64,000 nucleotides of DNA from Micrasema longulum (Eukaryota > Arthropoda > Insecta > Trichoptera > Brachycentridae), in the NCBI GenBank assembly GCA_022494885.1, contig JAGVSM010003626.1, forward strand, positions 124,001 through 188,000, written 5' to 3'. Numbering within the stretch: the first letter of the stretch is position 1; the number at the start of each line of letters is the position of its first letter. The translations under genes and the position numbers were made by a program. The notes below the pieces were generated by a model. That model saw only the letters and a list, made by a program, of their open reading frames with translations, was not told the DNA's origin and did no database searches. Shown here piece after piece: positions 11,691 through 23,439 of the stretch.

Positions 11691-12740
11691 TATCACGCAG
11701 AATGTATTTTTTTATCAGAGCAGAGTGGTTATGATTTTATATAAGCTATTTTCAACACTGAGAAAATCAGTAAAAATTATCGTTGGTGATATTTTTTAAA
11801 TACTTTTTTTAATGTAAGTTATAGTTTAAAGTTTTAGTTAAATGCAGTTAGATAATCAATCTCAGTGCCTATTACTATATCAAGCACCTACAATATTTAA
11901 ACTTGCATTATTAATTTAACCTCCAATTCGTAATAAATAACCTCCATAATTTTGTGTTCTCTTGCATTCCATATTCCACAAGTTAAGTGATAAATGATAA
12001 AAATATGCGATAGGGGCTCGTTTTTCAGGTCAAAGACTTGTGAGGTGCGTTTACCCTCGCAAGCCACATTGTCGGCAGACATTGTCTTGTTTAAAATAAT
12101 GACGCCAGTATTGTTTTTGGATAATGATGTCTAAAAATATATCTTCCATATACTGCATGTACAACTTTTTTAATTTTTTTTTTATTCTTAACATAGCTTT
12201 ATTTACAAATAATTATAATGACGTGAGGCGTTTGTTTTTGAAAAATATAAAATATATATACATATATATTTGTGTTAAAGTTACTATTTATGTTTTAGAA
12301 TATATTTTAACACTTTAGAACTGGTGAAAACCCGAAATCGGCCCTTTTCATAATTTATTTTGTTCTTTTTACATGATAATTTTATTAGTTATTCAAATAA
12401 AGAATAAAAAAAAACACTTTGTTCAATCTGTGTCATAAATATTAGCAAAAGCGTTTTTTTAACCCTGGCTACCCTGAGGTTGTTAGTTATCTATGGTAAT
12501 GTGTCTTTTTCTCTTTTCATAGTGTTTAGAAAATGCTTCGACACGAAATATACATTTCGCCAAAACATAATTTACATGATTTTTGCTTGATTTTGTAATT
12601 CGACTCAAAGTATCATCCCCACCACATAAGATGCTTTGTTTCATATTTCTAACTTTTCTGTTTATTTTTCAGGCTATATTTTTTTAGTTTTTACTCAATA
12701 AATGTGAAATACGTACATTTTTTCTATTTTGATATTTGTA
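11691..12740. other. AT-rich stretch, no gene recognised
   Basis: No coding remnant, RNA gene or known repeat recognised beyond short TATA-rich runs near 12248-12270. Confidence 0.5.
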
Positions 12741-12747
12741 TTTTATC

Positions 12748-12915
12748 GGGTTGTGGTCCCGTGGCTAGTGTCTCGGACACATGGATCAAAGGTCCATGGT
12801 TCGAATCACACTCTACCCCAATTTGATTTCTATTTTCTAATAGTGAGTTATTTACAACTCGTTGAAAATGGCCCCCAAATTGAAATATTTGGGTAAATTA
12901 TAAGAACGCACATAT
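12748..12915 (+). mobile_element. tRNA-derived SINE, group B, copy 1
   Basis: The head begins GTTGTGGTCCCGTGGCTAGT and contains a B-box GGTTCGAATC at 12798-12807. The body continues through AGTTATTTACAACTCGTTG and ends TTTGGGTAAATTATAAGAAC. The same order is seen at 25441-25615, and the tail alone at 47555-47615. The head does not fold into a complete tRNA, so this is a SINE rather than a tRNA gene. Confidence 0.75.
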
Positions 12916-13400
12916 TTCTTTAAAAAATAATTATGTATTCTTGATACCATTGGATAGGATTTTTCAATATTCACGATCATTGCTTATTATGGCGCAAAGT
13001 CACCCTCTCGGGTTGCGGTGCGGTACTTCCAAGAATCGTTTGCTTTCTATTTACGGTGAAATAATCGAATAATAGGCGAAACCATGTTATTTCGTCACCG
13101 GTATTATTTGTGACCGATATTGTGTAATGGAACCGAATAAATATTTTCTATTAAATTCATCTAATTTCCATATCATGTCCAATAAGGTTTTACTGCATCA
13201 GGCGGTAGTTCCCCCCCTCCCCCCCCTCCGCCTCCAGCTACCCGCGTGGTTCATTGTTGCCTACACCGACAGCAATGTATAATGGCTTCTTTTTTTTCGT
13301 TTCCCAGTTCTGCAGATCGTGATCTATATTTTCTTTACTCGTGTACAGGTGTTTTGTTTAATTATATTTGTTTTTCAATATTATTTTATACTTTGTCAAA
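12916..13400. other. Unassigned DNA with a C-rich run
   Basis: No gene recognised. A pyrimidine tract at 13210-13235 has C7 and C8 runs separated by single T residues and is strikingly GC-rich for its surroundings. Confidence 0.5.
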
Positions 13401-13435
13401 GGCGTAAGCCGTTGAAATAAATAAATAAATAATAT
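13401..13435 (+). mobile_element. LINE 3' terminus: hairpin plus AAAT tail
   Basis: GGCGTAAGCC (13401-13410) can form a three-base stem and is followed by GTTG and (AAAT)n, the same end architecture as at 372, 8747 and 42227. The parent LINE body is not recognisable upstream. Confidence 0.5.
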
Positions 13436-13439
13436 AAAA

Positions 13440-13530
13440 AATCGAACACTGATTGGAGTCTACTGAACACTTTTTTTATTTTTAAAGTGTGGTATTAAAA
13501 CAAAAAATTCTAACGAATAGAATTCTACAA
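13440..13530 (+). repeat. Partial copy of the 47091-47340 MITE arm
   Basis: CACTGATTGGAGTCTACTGA and the following AACAC and TTTATTTTT match the left arm of the hairpin element at 47091-47340. Only one arm is present. Confidence 0.55.
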
Positions 13531-13559
13531 AATGAACGCCAAATCAATAAATAACTAAT

Positions 13560-14060
13560 TTTTTTTTTTTTTTTTATTTATTAGGAAAAAATCAACAGTT
13601 ATATAAAAGAATACAAAATATAAAAAATAGTACATACATCCAGTTAAAGTTTTTCACATATATAATGAGAGAAAATGTTACACAGTAAAGAAAAAAAAAA
13701 ATATATAAGACATGAGAAGAAAAAAATAAGAGCTCTTAAGAACGTTAAGGGATGAGGAAATAGAGTGGAGGAGAGGGATTTTCATAATAAAGTTGAACAA
13801 TTCAAAATTTTGATATAATAATTAAATAAACATAATTAAAGGAAAATAAAATAAACTCATTACATACTGACAAATGTTTTATTATACAGTGTTTCAAAAA
13901 GATTTTTTTTGATGTCACAATATTTTGTATTAAAAATATCTAAGTGGGGACAAAGTAAATTAAATTAATGTATAATAGTAATAATTATTACAACCGTTAG
14001 TTTGTGATAAAAATGTCATTTAAATCTAAAAATTTAGATGGTACTTTTATTTTACAAAGT
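13560..14060 (-). mobile_element. Possible LINE 3' UTR, minus strand
   Basis: Starts with a T18 run followed by TATTTATTAGGAAAAAATCA and an AT-rich body, resembling the antisense view of a LINE poly(A)-ended 3' UTR (compare 205-300 and 30211-30340). No coding was recognised. Confidence 0.35.
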
Positions 14061-14369
14061 CTAAATATTTTTTATAGCGTTTACAAGTTAGCTGTCATCA
14101 AATAAGTTCAGGGGTGCTATTATATTGAATTTATCGCAATGCAACCTCCTGTTAATGGATGCACACCAAAAAATCCGATAAATCAAAATAATGACGACAT
14201 TGTCACTCTATAGTGAAGTAATGGATACATTTAACTCCAGCGGTACGTCACTGTTGCGGCGCCTACCTCAATGAAGTACCTAAATTTAACTATCTGGAAC
14301 ACTACCCCCATAATGAATTACAACAGTGCTGCTGAAAGTGAACCTATGTTTTTTTGTTAAATACGTTAT

Positions 14370-15090
14370 ATTTATTTTATTTTATTTATTTATTCACATT
14401 TTTCGCTTACATATTATGATTAATTCTAAAAATGATGTGACCTCGCTGGGGTTTCCCGTGCCGAGGACACTTAACAATATACTTTTTTGAAATTACGTTT
14501 GAGAATAAACAATGAAGACTAACTTAAAAAACAAATGTAATTAACAAATATTCAGACACTTTTAAAAACAAGGTATTTATGTACATCTTTATTATTTATA
14601 TTACAAAACACACAATGAAAATGACAAAAACCTAACATAAGCTATACACTTGTGGAGCAGTTGATTCAATATTGGTATGGGCGAATGAGACAATCTATTT
14701 TACTTCTACCTTTCCCCACTATCCATTTTTTACAGCCTTTTTAAACATTTTCTCGTTATTAATTGTTTTAATCGATAGTGGAAGTAGGTTGTAGATTTTA
14801 ATTGAATAATACTCAAAATCACTTTGTCTGAAAGTGGTATAAGTTGGTATTTGTTTAAATTGTTTATGTGTTAAGGATCTAGTGATTATTTGTATGTGAT
14901 ATGTTGTGGGGGTTATGTCTTTCATGTGAGTTTGAGTAGTGAGTATTGTTTTGGCGTATAATTGTTTGAGTGTCATAAGTTGTGATTTATGGAATATTTC
15001 TTCAGAAGATGTCTGTATCGGGACTCTGAGTATTATTTTAAGTAAAATTTTTGGAGTAAAATATTTTTTTTGAAGTTCCTGTACATTAAT
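14370..15090 (-). pseudogene. LINE ORF2 C-terminus and 3' UTR, same family as 60520-61435
   Basis: The minus strand at 14976-14719 reads MTLKQLYAKTILTTQTHMKD, then FRQSDFEYYSIKIYNLLPLS and ends MFKKAVKNG, the C-terminal IYN.LP pattern of LINE ORF2. The 3' UTR contains CCTCGGCACGGGAAACCCCA, also present (with GTGACACCCC) at 61340-61370, and ends in AAAT repeats near 14370. The endonuclease and RT catalytic parts are missing, so the copy is 5'-truncated. Confidence 0.7.
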
Positions 15091-16205
15091 TATATTTCAA
15101 ATTGTTTTTAATACGAGTATATACGTTAGTCTCTTAAGTTTATTAGCAACATTTTCAATCTGATGTTTATATTAAATACCTACGCTATAATAAAATACAA
15201 AATCATAAATCAATCCTAATACCACTCTCACAAACGCATTTGTCTAATATTAACGTAAAAAAAATAAAATTTAACTGGAATGTTGCGTACCTATTATAGA
15301 ACGAAACAATTCAGACCAAAATGGACACCGAGTTATCGGAACAACACGCACCATCCCTCGGTTACAGCAATTCCAAGAATAAGCAAGCAGCTTGTTGGCC
15401 ACATGTCAGGCTATGATACCTATAATCTTCAATAGCTACCCTTCGGATAACTTTTTTATTTCGTTAAACATAATGCTGGAACAGTGCTTTACTTATTTAC
15501 TGTTTAATTTTTTGCATGAACACTTGATAAATTATCTACTCTTCTTAGAGTATTTTTTTTTTAAATGAGGTCTAGAATTTCAACAGTCAATGCGCTCAGT
15601 ACATGCAAGAATTGTTATAATCTAACTCTTATTTTTAAAAACGAGTTTTTTTTGTTTTTATTTTAATATTATTAACACTTTACTTCACTGTCAAATTAAA
15701 ACAAGATGTAAATGGGGGCCAGGTTGTTGACCTTTCATGCACTCTGTAGCTGCAAGACGTGCTGTAATCTAGCTTCTAATGTTAAAATTGAAAAATATCA
15801 TAATTGGAAAGGAAAACTAGAATCGCAATCGTCCATGCGCTCTGTGGCTGCAAGACGTGCAGAAATTCTTTTTTATTGTACAGCGCACATACGTTGATTT
15901 AAATGATTAAGGCGGTCAAAATAATTTTACACTGCATTTTGACTTTAAATCATAAATTTTACTGTAAAGTTTTGCCCTTTGTAAATTTAAAATACTTTTC
16001 TCACCAAAAAGTGAAAAAAAAATTCGTGAACTTAAAAAACACAAAATTTATTTTTAATAACAAATTTCAGTATCAAAAAAATGTTTCAGGCACAGAGTTA
16101 TATTTAAAATGCATAAACATATTTTAAATTTGATTATTCATTAATGGATAATTCTTGATCCGTATCTGAAATATTAAATTCCATATTTGGGTCAGCTGGT
16201 AGTAA
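15091..16205. other. Unassigned DNA with a spaced 30-bp repeat
   Basis: No gene recognised. A word of the form ATGC.CTCTGT.GCTGCAAGACGTGC occurs at 15738-15770 and 15834-15866 (96 bp apart), with a weaker version at 15588-15625. Confidence 0.5.
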
Positions 16206-16210
16206 CGACT

Positions 16211-16400
16211 GGCGGCCTCCGTGGTGTAGTGGTCAAGGCTCACGCTTGACTCACGCACGGAAGGTTCCGGGTTCGATTCCCGGTGAGAACACAAAAAATA
16301 AAAATGTGATTTTTCTCAAGCCTGGATGCTCTGTGATGTAATTCACCACTGTTATTAGGCCTCCTGGCCTGTTTGTTGTAGTGCAAAAAAAAATGAAAAA
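16211..16400 (+). mobile_element. tRNA-derived SINE, group A, near full length
   Basis: The head has an A-box TGGTGTAGTGG (16222-16232) and a perfect B-box GGTTCGATTCC (16270-16280), the internal RNA polymerase III promoter of tRNA-derived SINEs. The body follows (GTGATTTTTCTCAAGCCTGG, then GGCCTCCTGGCC) and ends in GTAGTGC plus A-rich units. Other copies lie at 25669-25770 (headless), 58065-58205 (minus) and 62235-62408 (minus). The ends of the head do not pair as an acceptor stem, which argues against a tRNA gene. Confidence 0.85.
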
Positions 16401-17290
16401 AAATGTAAAAAAAAAAAAAAAAAACATTTTGATTGTTTCACGGCAAAATGATCTGGGTTTATTTTTTTTTGTTTCACGCTACACAATGATAATGGGTCTG
16501 AATTCAATAATAATCGACTATATATATCAAGGTTACATTACTCCCTCGAGAACTTTCTTGTGTAGTTTTCACGGTACAACCGAAAGGGCTTATTTTGGGC
16601 CTCTATTCTGCCTCTTCCGACAACTGTTCTATGGGTAATAAGGCATTTCTAATTATTTTTTCTAACCGAGCTTTATTGGTTTTGAGAAATAATGCTTCTT
16701 TTTTGTAGGATTTTGACCATTTTTTAAAGTGCGTAAATTATCTGATGTATCACCGTTACTTGACAAAAGGTGATTTTCCATATATGTATTTACTTTTTTC
16801 ATACAAAGTAGGCAAATATTGATGTTTTATTTCATCGAAAAGATATTTGCGGCTCACTGTTTTTGTACTCGAGGTACCAGGTGTATTTAAAATAAAATAA
16901 AATCGCAGTTTATTACATTTTAAACAAAAGTTGTTTTTTTTTATATCATCCTAAAAAAACCTATAACTTGGTCATCCGCAGCTATTCGCACTCAAATTTT
17001 ATGTTATTATTTAGCCCAATATCTGAAATATACAGCACAATAACAAACATTACGCGATAAGAGGCGATAATATATCAAAATGTCTTATAAACATGAAAAT
17101 TAAAACAAACAAAAAAAATTACAAAAAAACATTTTTTTTAAGTTCTACAAATAATTTCAAATAAAGTTTAAAATCATTTAAAAGTATCTAGACATATTTG
17201 TTATGAACTGTTATTTGAATTCATTACTATAATTTTTTAAAAATTTGTGGACATCACAAAATGTATCTTTGTTTAAATGTTTACACGGAG
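16401..17290. other. AT-rich stretch, no gene recognised
   Basis: No supported feature other than the A-rich tail of the preceding SINE. Confidence 0.5.
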
Positions 17291-17610
17291 TGCTGAGAAC
17301 AATGACGATCTGCACTTCGCAAAAATTTCTTCATGGAGTTGATTATTTGGAATAGTTGATAAATGTACATCTTGAGTGGTTTGTGCTATGTAAATGTGCC
17401 GCATGTAATGTATATATTTGTGTATGTTTTATATGTGCGTTCGTGTGTTTTCTCACTTGAGTTTCTTATTTATTATTTTTTTTTGTAACATTTAGTGTTT
17501 AAATCTTTTGCATAATTTATGAAAACTTAATTGGTATTTTATTTTAGAAAATCGTTGTTTTTAATACTTTTTATGTATGACGGTATGTTTTCTGAATAAA
17601 ATAAAATAAA
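17290..17610 (+). mobile_element. LINE 3' UTR, same family as 58638-59326
   Basis: Shares with 58935-59320 the blocks AATTTCTTCATGG, GTACATCTTGAGTG, ATGTGCCGCATGTAATGTAT and TGTATGACGGTATGTTTTCT, and ends in AAAAT repeats. Only the 3' untranslated part and the very end of ORF2 are represented here. The partner retains ORF2 sequence, which identifies this as a LINE. Confidence 0.75.
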
Positions 17611-19035
17611 ATTGATCTTTACACTTGGCTGTCAATATTTACGATACTTCATGAGCAAGCAAACGTCAAAAGTGCCAACATACGTTGACGCTAGTATAGC
17701 GCCACTGACCACTGTAGTGATGGAAATATTGATATTTTCACTTCAGTAGCCACAAATTAAATTATATTTTTAAATTTGAGTCAGAGAGTACCTAACTTTC
17801 ATTGATTTTTCACAACATCGGCTGTCGTGCATGGGACGATGCATTGACACTCCAATCACAGTATACCTGGTTCATTTTTGCTACATGGAAGGCTAGGCGA
17901 TCAGTTTTACGCTTCAGGTGCCAGTGTTACGACATTGAAATAATGTAGTGTAAAACTACCTTATAAACAAATATTTCGTCGCCGTTCAGGCAAAAGTCAG
18001 TAACACAAAAACAACATTTTGAAAAATCGCAATTTGAAAGTTTAGAGACAAGGGAAAAACCAGGTTTTTACATTTTGAAGGTTTTATGTACACAAAATAA
18101 TATATTTGTGTCTTTTTAATCAATTATATTGGTAACTTTTTCCTTTTGATACATTTTAAAATATGTGGAAGGTTTTTAATGACGCAAGGTGGCCAAAATT
18201 TGGTTAAGTGACTTTAGCTTGTTAATTTTATTTTATTTCATTGGAAAGCCAACAGACATTTATTAATTTATAAGATACAATTATACTATAAATACATATC
18301 ATTAAGTTCAATTAGTGGCTTCCACATAATATTGTTATTGTAAATGTTGTCACATAAAAAATATACATAACATAAAAAAACTAATCATACAAAACATATA
18401 ATATTACTAGAAATGTAAATGTAATATTATTAAAAATATAGCTACTTTTGTATATTGATCACACAGTTGCATATTATAATAAATAATAGAACTATAGTTG
18501 ACCATACAGTGTACATTTATTATGTGCCTACATACAGAACTGCACATAACCTGCATAATATAGGCTGCGGATTCAAGGTGCAACATCATAATTTGAATTA
18601 TTTTTGGAAATTTTATTTTTAAAGGAAGTTATAGATATGTTATTAATATCAATACAATTTTATTTCTGATTACACATATTGCAGGTTCTATTTACAAATG
18701 AATTTTGAAAAGATTTAGTAGGACATTAATTTAGACATTTGAAAAGGAGATTGGTTTCTGGTCTGCGTTACTGGAACTCTAAAATTAAAAAGTGATGGAA
18801 TCTTAAGGCAATCTATCATGTTATTTGAAGTTTTATACATAAAAAATGGCGTTAGCCATATTAATAATGTGAACAATGCAAGCTATAAGGAACAAATTAT
18901 TAAAAATAGTTATTGTAGTGTTGTGTTTATGTATGAAAAATTAATCTTTATTACATTATAATAGTATAAAGTCACATAAAAAAAACATATTATCTAGATT
19001 TACACAACTCTTTTTAACTTTGTTACCTTGGTGAC
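17611..19035. other. Unassigned DNA with a SINE-C scrap
   Basis: GATCAGTTTTACGCTTCAGG at 17900-17919 matches the conserved segment of SINE group C. The remainder is AT-rich without recognised coding. Confidence 0.45.
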
Positions 19036-19039
19036 GTTT

Positions 19040-19255
19040 GCCTCTAGGGAACATAACTTTACGCTTCAAATGGCATATTTAACTAAAAACTGTCATTTTC
19101 AGGGTTCGCTACTTTTGCCCGAACGGCGACGATTTCATGTTGAAATCAAACTCAGGACCTCAAGCATGGTAGATGAAACCTCCACTATGCTTCGAGGTGG
19201 AATTTTCTCCACTTGATTTCCGTTTGACGATTTATACCTGAGAGTAACCATCGAG
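19040..19255 (-). mobile_element. SINE group C copy, degraded
   Basis: On the minus strand it reads TACTCTCAGGTATAAATC, then GAAATCAAGTGG, CATGCTTGAGGTCCTGAGTT, the order seen on the plus strand at 27815-27945 and partly at 61480-61560. The B-box is degraded (GAGTTTGATTTC). Confidence 0.6.
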
Positions 19256-19318
19256 TCGAAAACGTTCGCTCAAACAGTGTTCTTTATCCGCCCGGACACC
19301 GAAGAATATTCATATCCA

Positions 19319-21960
19319 TGTCGCCGCCAAATAGTTAAATCTGCCACTAAATTGAGTGGCTAGGCTGTTCATTACCTGCAGACATGAAATGGAATGACTT
19401 AACCGTTCGTTGAATTAATAATTAAGATAACTCAATGTCAAACGTGTTGGAAGGTTAAAAGCTAGCCATTATGAAACGGCCGAATAAAAAGCCGCCGGGT
19501 TAGGTCAAGATAGGTTGGGTTAAGTTTAATAAAAAAAATAAAAAAAAACTTTCCTTAATCCTTAACTTAACTTAAAAAGTTAACTAAAACTTTTTAAAAC
19601 ACTTTTTTTAAATATTTTTAATCTTAACCCAACCTTAAAGTTACTAAACTTAACCAAAGGTTTGGATAGATTGAAAGTTTAATAATAATATCACATGTCC
19701 GAACACGATGCACGGACATAATGGTGTTTGCATTCCCTTTAACTCTGCATGTTATTTATAAAAATAATAAATTTCGACAATTTTTATAGCGCCGTTTTCG
19801 TGAGTAATCACTTTAAGGGCGCTGTACATTATACTTAAATAAAAAAATAAGGTAAATCTACAGGCTAACTCTTAATTTCCATTTACTAACAGACAAATTT
19901 TACAAATCATGTAATACACATAATATGGAACTTCTAACAATTAAATCTAAAAAGTAACACTTTTAGTGTCGGGAAACGATTTCACAAATAAACAAGTTTT
20001 TATTTTTTTTCTGAAAAGGGATTCAGTCAGACAATTTCGAACTTCTGAAGGCAGAGCATTCCACGCCAAAGGTTTGGCTATTGCAAAAGTCCTATCGCCA
20101 AATTCGGAACTCTGGTTGCGTGAATGAGGTTGTATCACCTTCTTTACAGCAGAACAGAAGGCTGAGTGGAGAGTGAGGCGCCTATCTGCCAGCTGCATTC
20201 AGAATGGACTGCAATTGCTTCATTTTATATTTATGTAGCATATTTTTCATTGCAATAATCAACTCTTGGTATCACAAATGCGTTCACTAAAAGACGGACT
20301 GCTTCATTAGGTAAATGTTTTCGGATACACTTAATTTGCCATAGCTGGTAGAAACAAGCAGTGACTGTCTTGCTGATTTGCTTTTCGAGCGAAAGTTCGA
20401 AGTCAATGTGAACGCCAAAAAGCTTAACAGCGGGTATAATATCAGATCCAGTATCTAAAGAGGGATCTTTTAACATATATTGCCTTCTTGATGTGGCTAC
20501 TCAAAGGTTTTCGGTTTTTGATGCAAGATAAGCCGATAAGCAATATAAGCCGATTTTCAGCCACCCACTCACCTATTCTTCCAATTCACTGAATGATGGG
20601 TAATTGTAAATTGTCTTTATCGATTGGCTTACAGAAAAAAGCGTATTTGGGTATCATCAGCATAATAATGAGCCCATAATCCGCAAGATTTAATTATTTT
20701 TTCCACATCTTTTGTATAGAGGAGATACAACAATGGCCCTAAAACCGATCCTTGCGGTACTCCTGCTGTTACTGGGTGTACTGGAGATCTGGCATTTTGA
20801 AATACAATCTCATACTCTCTTTCATAAAGATATGACTGGGACCATAAGTGCGCATCTTCACAAATACCGTATGACTTCTTAAGTCTCTCAAGAAGAGTTT
20901 TATGATCGACTCTATCAAATGCAGCGCTCATATCCAGGAGAGCAATTAGTGCTAAATTTCCAGAATCAACAGCCATTTTTAAATCTGACAGAATCCGAAC
21001 AATGCCTGTATCTGTTGAATAAAATCTCCGGTAAGCGGATTGCATTTCGGGGAACAATTAATTATTATCAATATAGTCAACGAGTCTGTGTGCCACAAGT
21101 TTTTCTAATATTTTTGCAATTATAAGAAGATTTGAAATGGGCCGATAGTTTCAATCCAGTTGAAGAGTTTTCAGCAACGGCGTAACTTGGGCCTTTTTAA
21201 TGATTTTTGGCACAAAAGAAGATTAAGAAGATTTTAAAGATTCGTTTAAAAAATCAGTTATAAACGGAGCTAACCTTATATATCTTTAAAAGCCATGTCG
21301 GAATTGAATCTAAGGCACATTGCTTGTTTGGTAACAAAGAAATTATTATTGTTACTTCTTCGACGGATGTTAACAGAATTTTTCTCAATTGAGTGTCACA
21401 ATTTTATCAATTTATGTTTTTTTTCGTAATTACTTTGTATACTGCGGTGACGGAAAAGGTGAAAGTGTATTTTAGCATTTGCATGTTGGTCTAGTAAATA
21501 TCCTGACGAAGAGACGGGGGTGTCTCGAAACATAAACTTAAAAGGTAGACATATCAAGTCGGTAAATGGTTCATTACTAATATTTACTAACATTAATTAA
21601 TATGTTTGATCACAAAGTTAATGCTTTGAACATAAATAATATGTTTTACTTAACTTAATCCTTAAATAAACTGAGTCAGGTAAAATAATTAAAAAAAGCT
21701 TTTCCACGCAACTTAACTTAATAAGTTAAAAATCAATAAAAAAATTATTAAGGTTAACCCAACCTCTCACCTAGTTAGGTTTGTTAAGTTAAACTTCACA
21801 TGGAAAATTAAAGCAATTATTATTGTTGTGTTAAAAATAAAATGGCTGTCAACATTTTGGCTAAGCGTCAGTAAACCATTCGATTAAATGTTGACATTGA
21901 ATGCACAGCCTAGCCACTCAATTGAGTGACTGGTTTAGCTTTTTGACGGTGGCATCTATG
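19319..21960. repeat. Long inverted repeat flanking a CR1/L2-like LINE piece
   Basis: The left arm (about 19319-19580) and the reverse complement of the right arm (about 21680-21960) share AAATTGAGTGGCTAGGCTGT (left; CAATTGAGTGG in right), then GGTTGGGTTAA and CTTAATCC/TTAACTTAA runs. The arms begin with GCCGCC/GCCACC-like words. The 19745-21330 interval between them is a decayed LINE on the minus strand. The arms probably belong to a long-TIR element; no target duplication was identified. Confidence 0.6.
19745..21330 (-). pseudogene. CR1/L2-like LINE, reverse-transcriptase part of ORF2, decayed
   Basis: The minus strand gives KKAQVTPLLK and NYRPISNLLIIAKILEKLV near 21200-21100. Then 21057-20629 is open, with SAYRRFYSTDTGIVRI, LIALLDMSAAFDRVDHKTLL (catalytic Asp, motif A), GVPQGSVLGPLLYLLY (motif B) and HYYADDTQ (motif C, YADD). 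Two later pieces (20476-20231 and 20198-19947) carry KLFGVHIDFELSLEKQI and FAIAKPLAWNALPSEVRN, typical of the post-RT C-terminus. Stops and shifts separate these blocks and the endonuclease is absent. The wording of the RT motifs and the AT-rich 3' end point to the CR1/L2 group. Confidence 0.8.
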
Positions 21961-22433
21961 CCTATAAAATATTTCCCATCGTTCTTGTGATATCAATTTA
22001 AATAAAAAGATGTTATGAAAATAAGATACTTTAATAATTCGCTCTGGTAACAGTAGATTTTCATTTCAAATGTAATAAAAGTCAATGTGATAAACCCCAT
22101 CGGAATGGTGTTATGCAAAAATGCATCAACCCTCAAAGTCGAAAAAAATAAGTTAGTTTCCGAATTATGATCCGAAAGTGATATTCTAACTTTGAAAAAA
22201 ATATTGTTTGCTGAGTTTAAACTTACACATTTTCTGTAATAAAAAGTATTGCAAAGACAGATAGACAGAATTGCCGATAATTTTTGTTTATTACAAACGG
22301 CAGCTAACTTTATGTAATTTCTGGATTCATATTAAAAGTAAATCCCAAGGTATTTTTAACGTTTCGTTTAGATAACAAAGCTTTCATTTCAAGTTAATTC
22401 ATTTTAACATATTGTAAAATGAATCATTTACAA
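21961..22433. other. Unassigned AT-rich DNA
   Basis: No gene, RNA or known repeat recognised. Confidence 0.5.
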
Positions 22434-22790
22434 TATTGGCCGGTTTAAGTGGCCACTTTACACACTGTGTAACATTCATCATTCTGCCCATATTCGAACA
22501 TCTATATTCCTTCAATTTCTTCATTTGTTGATGTTTGTGAAGTTAAAGAGCTAAAACTTTTATTTATGCGGGTGAGATTCATCTAACTGAATTGTTTCAC
22601 CTACATACTCGGCAACGCATGAAAATTTTATTTTCTTAAATTTCTATACTTCTTCCATGGTCCATGGAGAAGTATAGAAATTTTTAAAAATCCAGTCCTT
22701 GTGCACAAACATTTGGACAAACTCAAAATATTGTTGGTTAATCCAATTAACCAAAATGTTTCCTTTGCAATAAAACATATTCTATTGAAA
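22434..22790 (-). repeat. Repeat family R, copy c, with internal palindrome
   Basis: Reverse-orientation blocks run from GGTTTAAGTGGCCACTTTAC to CGGCAACGC. They are followed by a near-perfect palindrome (22638-22683, 22-23 bp arms around one T, with one unpaired base) and then the plus-orientation R end ATCCAGTCCTTGTGCACAAA to ATATTGTTGG. The copy is therefore rearranged, with minus and plus pieces joined. Confidence 0.75.
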
Positions 22791-22954
22791 TTTTACTTTA
22801 TTTTTATAACTAACTGTAACTGTTTTTAAGGTGTTCTGTAAAAATGAATTATCCCATTTTTTCGTTAAATTTTTATGTAAAAAAAATAAAAATATACACA
22901 ACAATATTCACCTTTTTTGTTATATTAGGCCATCAATAAATATTTCGAGTGTAT

Positions 22955-23265
22955 GCCCTGTAAATGCCTAGACTTCCATATTCCTCTCTCAAAAATATTT
23001 TCCCTTTCTGTTGCAACAAATCTGGATCTAAACAACTCCCTAAAGAGAAAAATGCAGCCTGTCTGCAAAATAACTGACATTCTTAAAACATTATTGATTA
23101 TTTTAACTAACTGGCATAAGAAGAAAATTTAAAACCGTAAAATTATTTTCAAGCGTTGCTTATTAGTAGATGAATTGATTTAGCCAAACAAAGCTCACCC
23201 ACAAGATAAAGGTTTCAGTTCTTTTACTTCAAAAAGTCAACAGATGAAAGAGATGAGAAAATATG
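22955..23265 (+). repeat. Repeat family R, copy d
   Basis: Blocks GCCCTGTAAATGCCTAGACT, AACAACTCCCTAAAGAG, GTTGCTTATTAGTAG, AAAGGTTTCAGTTC and GTCAACAGATG are in plus orientation. With copy c this makes a divergent pair about 200 bp apart. Confidence 0.75.
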
Positions 23266-23439
23266 TTAAGTTTCGTTCAGTAGCTAAGTTTTCTTTCATA
23301 TTCTTTTTAAAGTGTTCAATGAATCACTTTTAAACGTAAATAAATTATAACCATACGAGTATAATACAAATCAGCAATAAGTAAATTAAACCCCACAAAC
23401 GAACAAATTTAAATCAACAAACTCAAATCAATAAACACG

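Noticed and set aside
16211..16290. Functional tRNA gene
   Set aside because: A- and B-boxes are present but the ends do not form an acceptor stem, and the unit recurs with a SINE body and A-rich tail.
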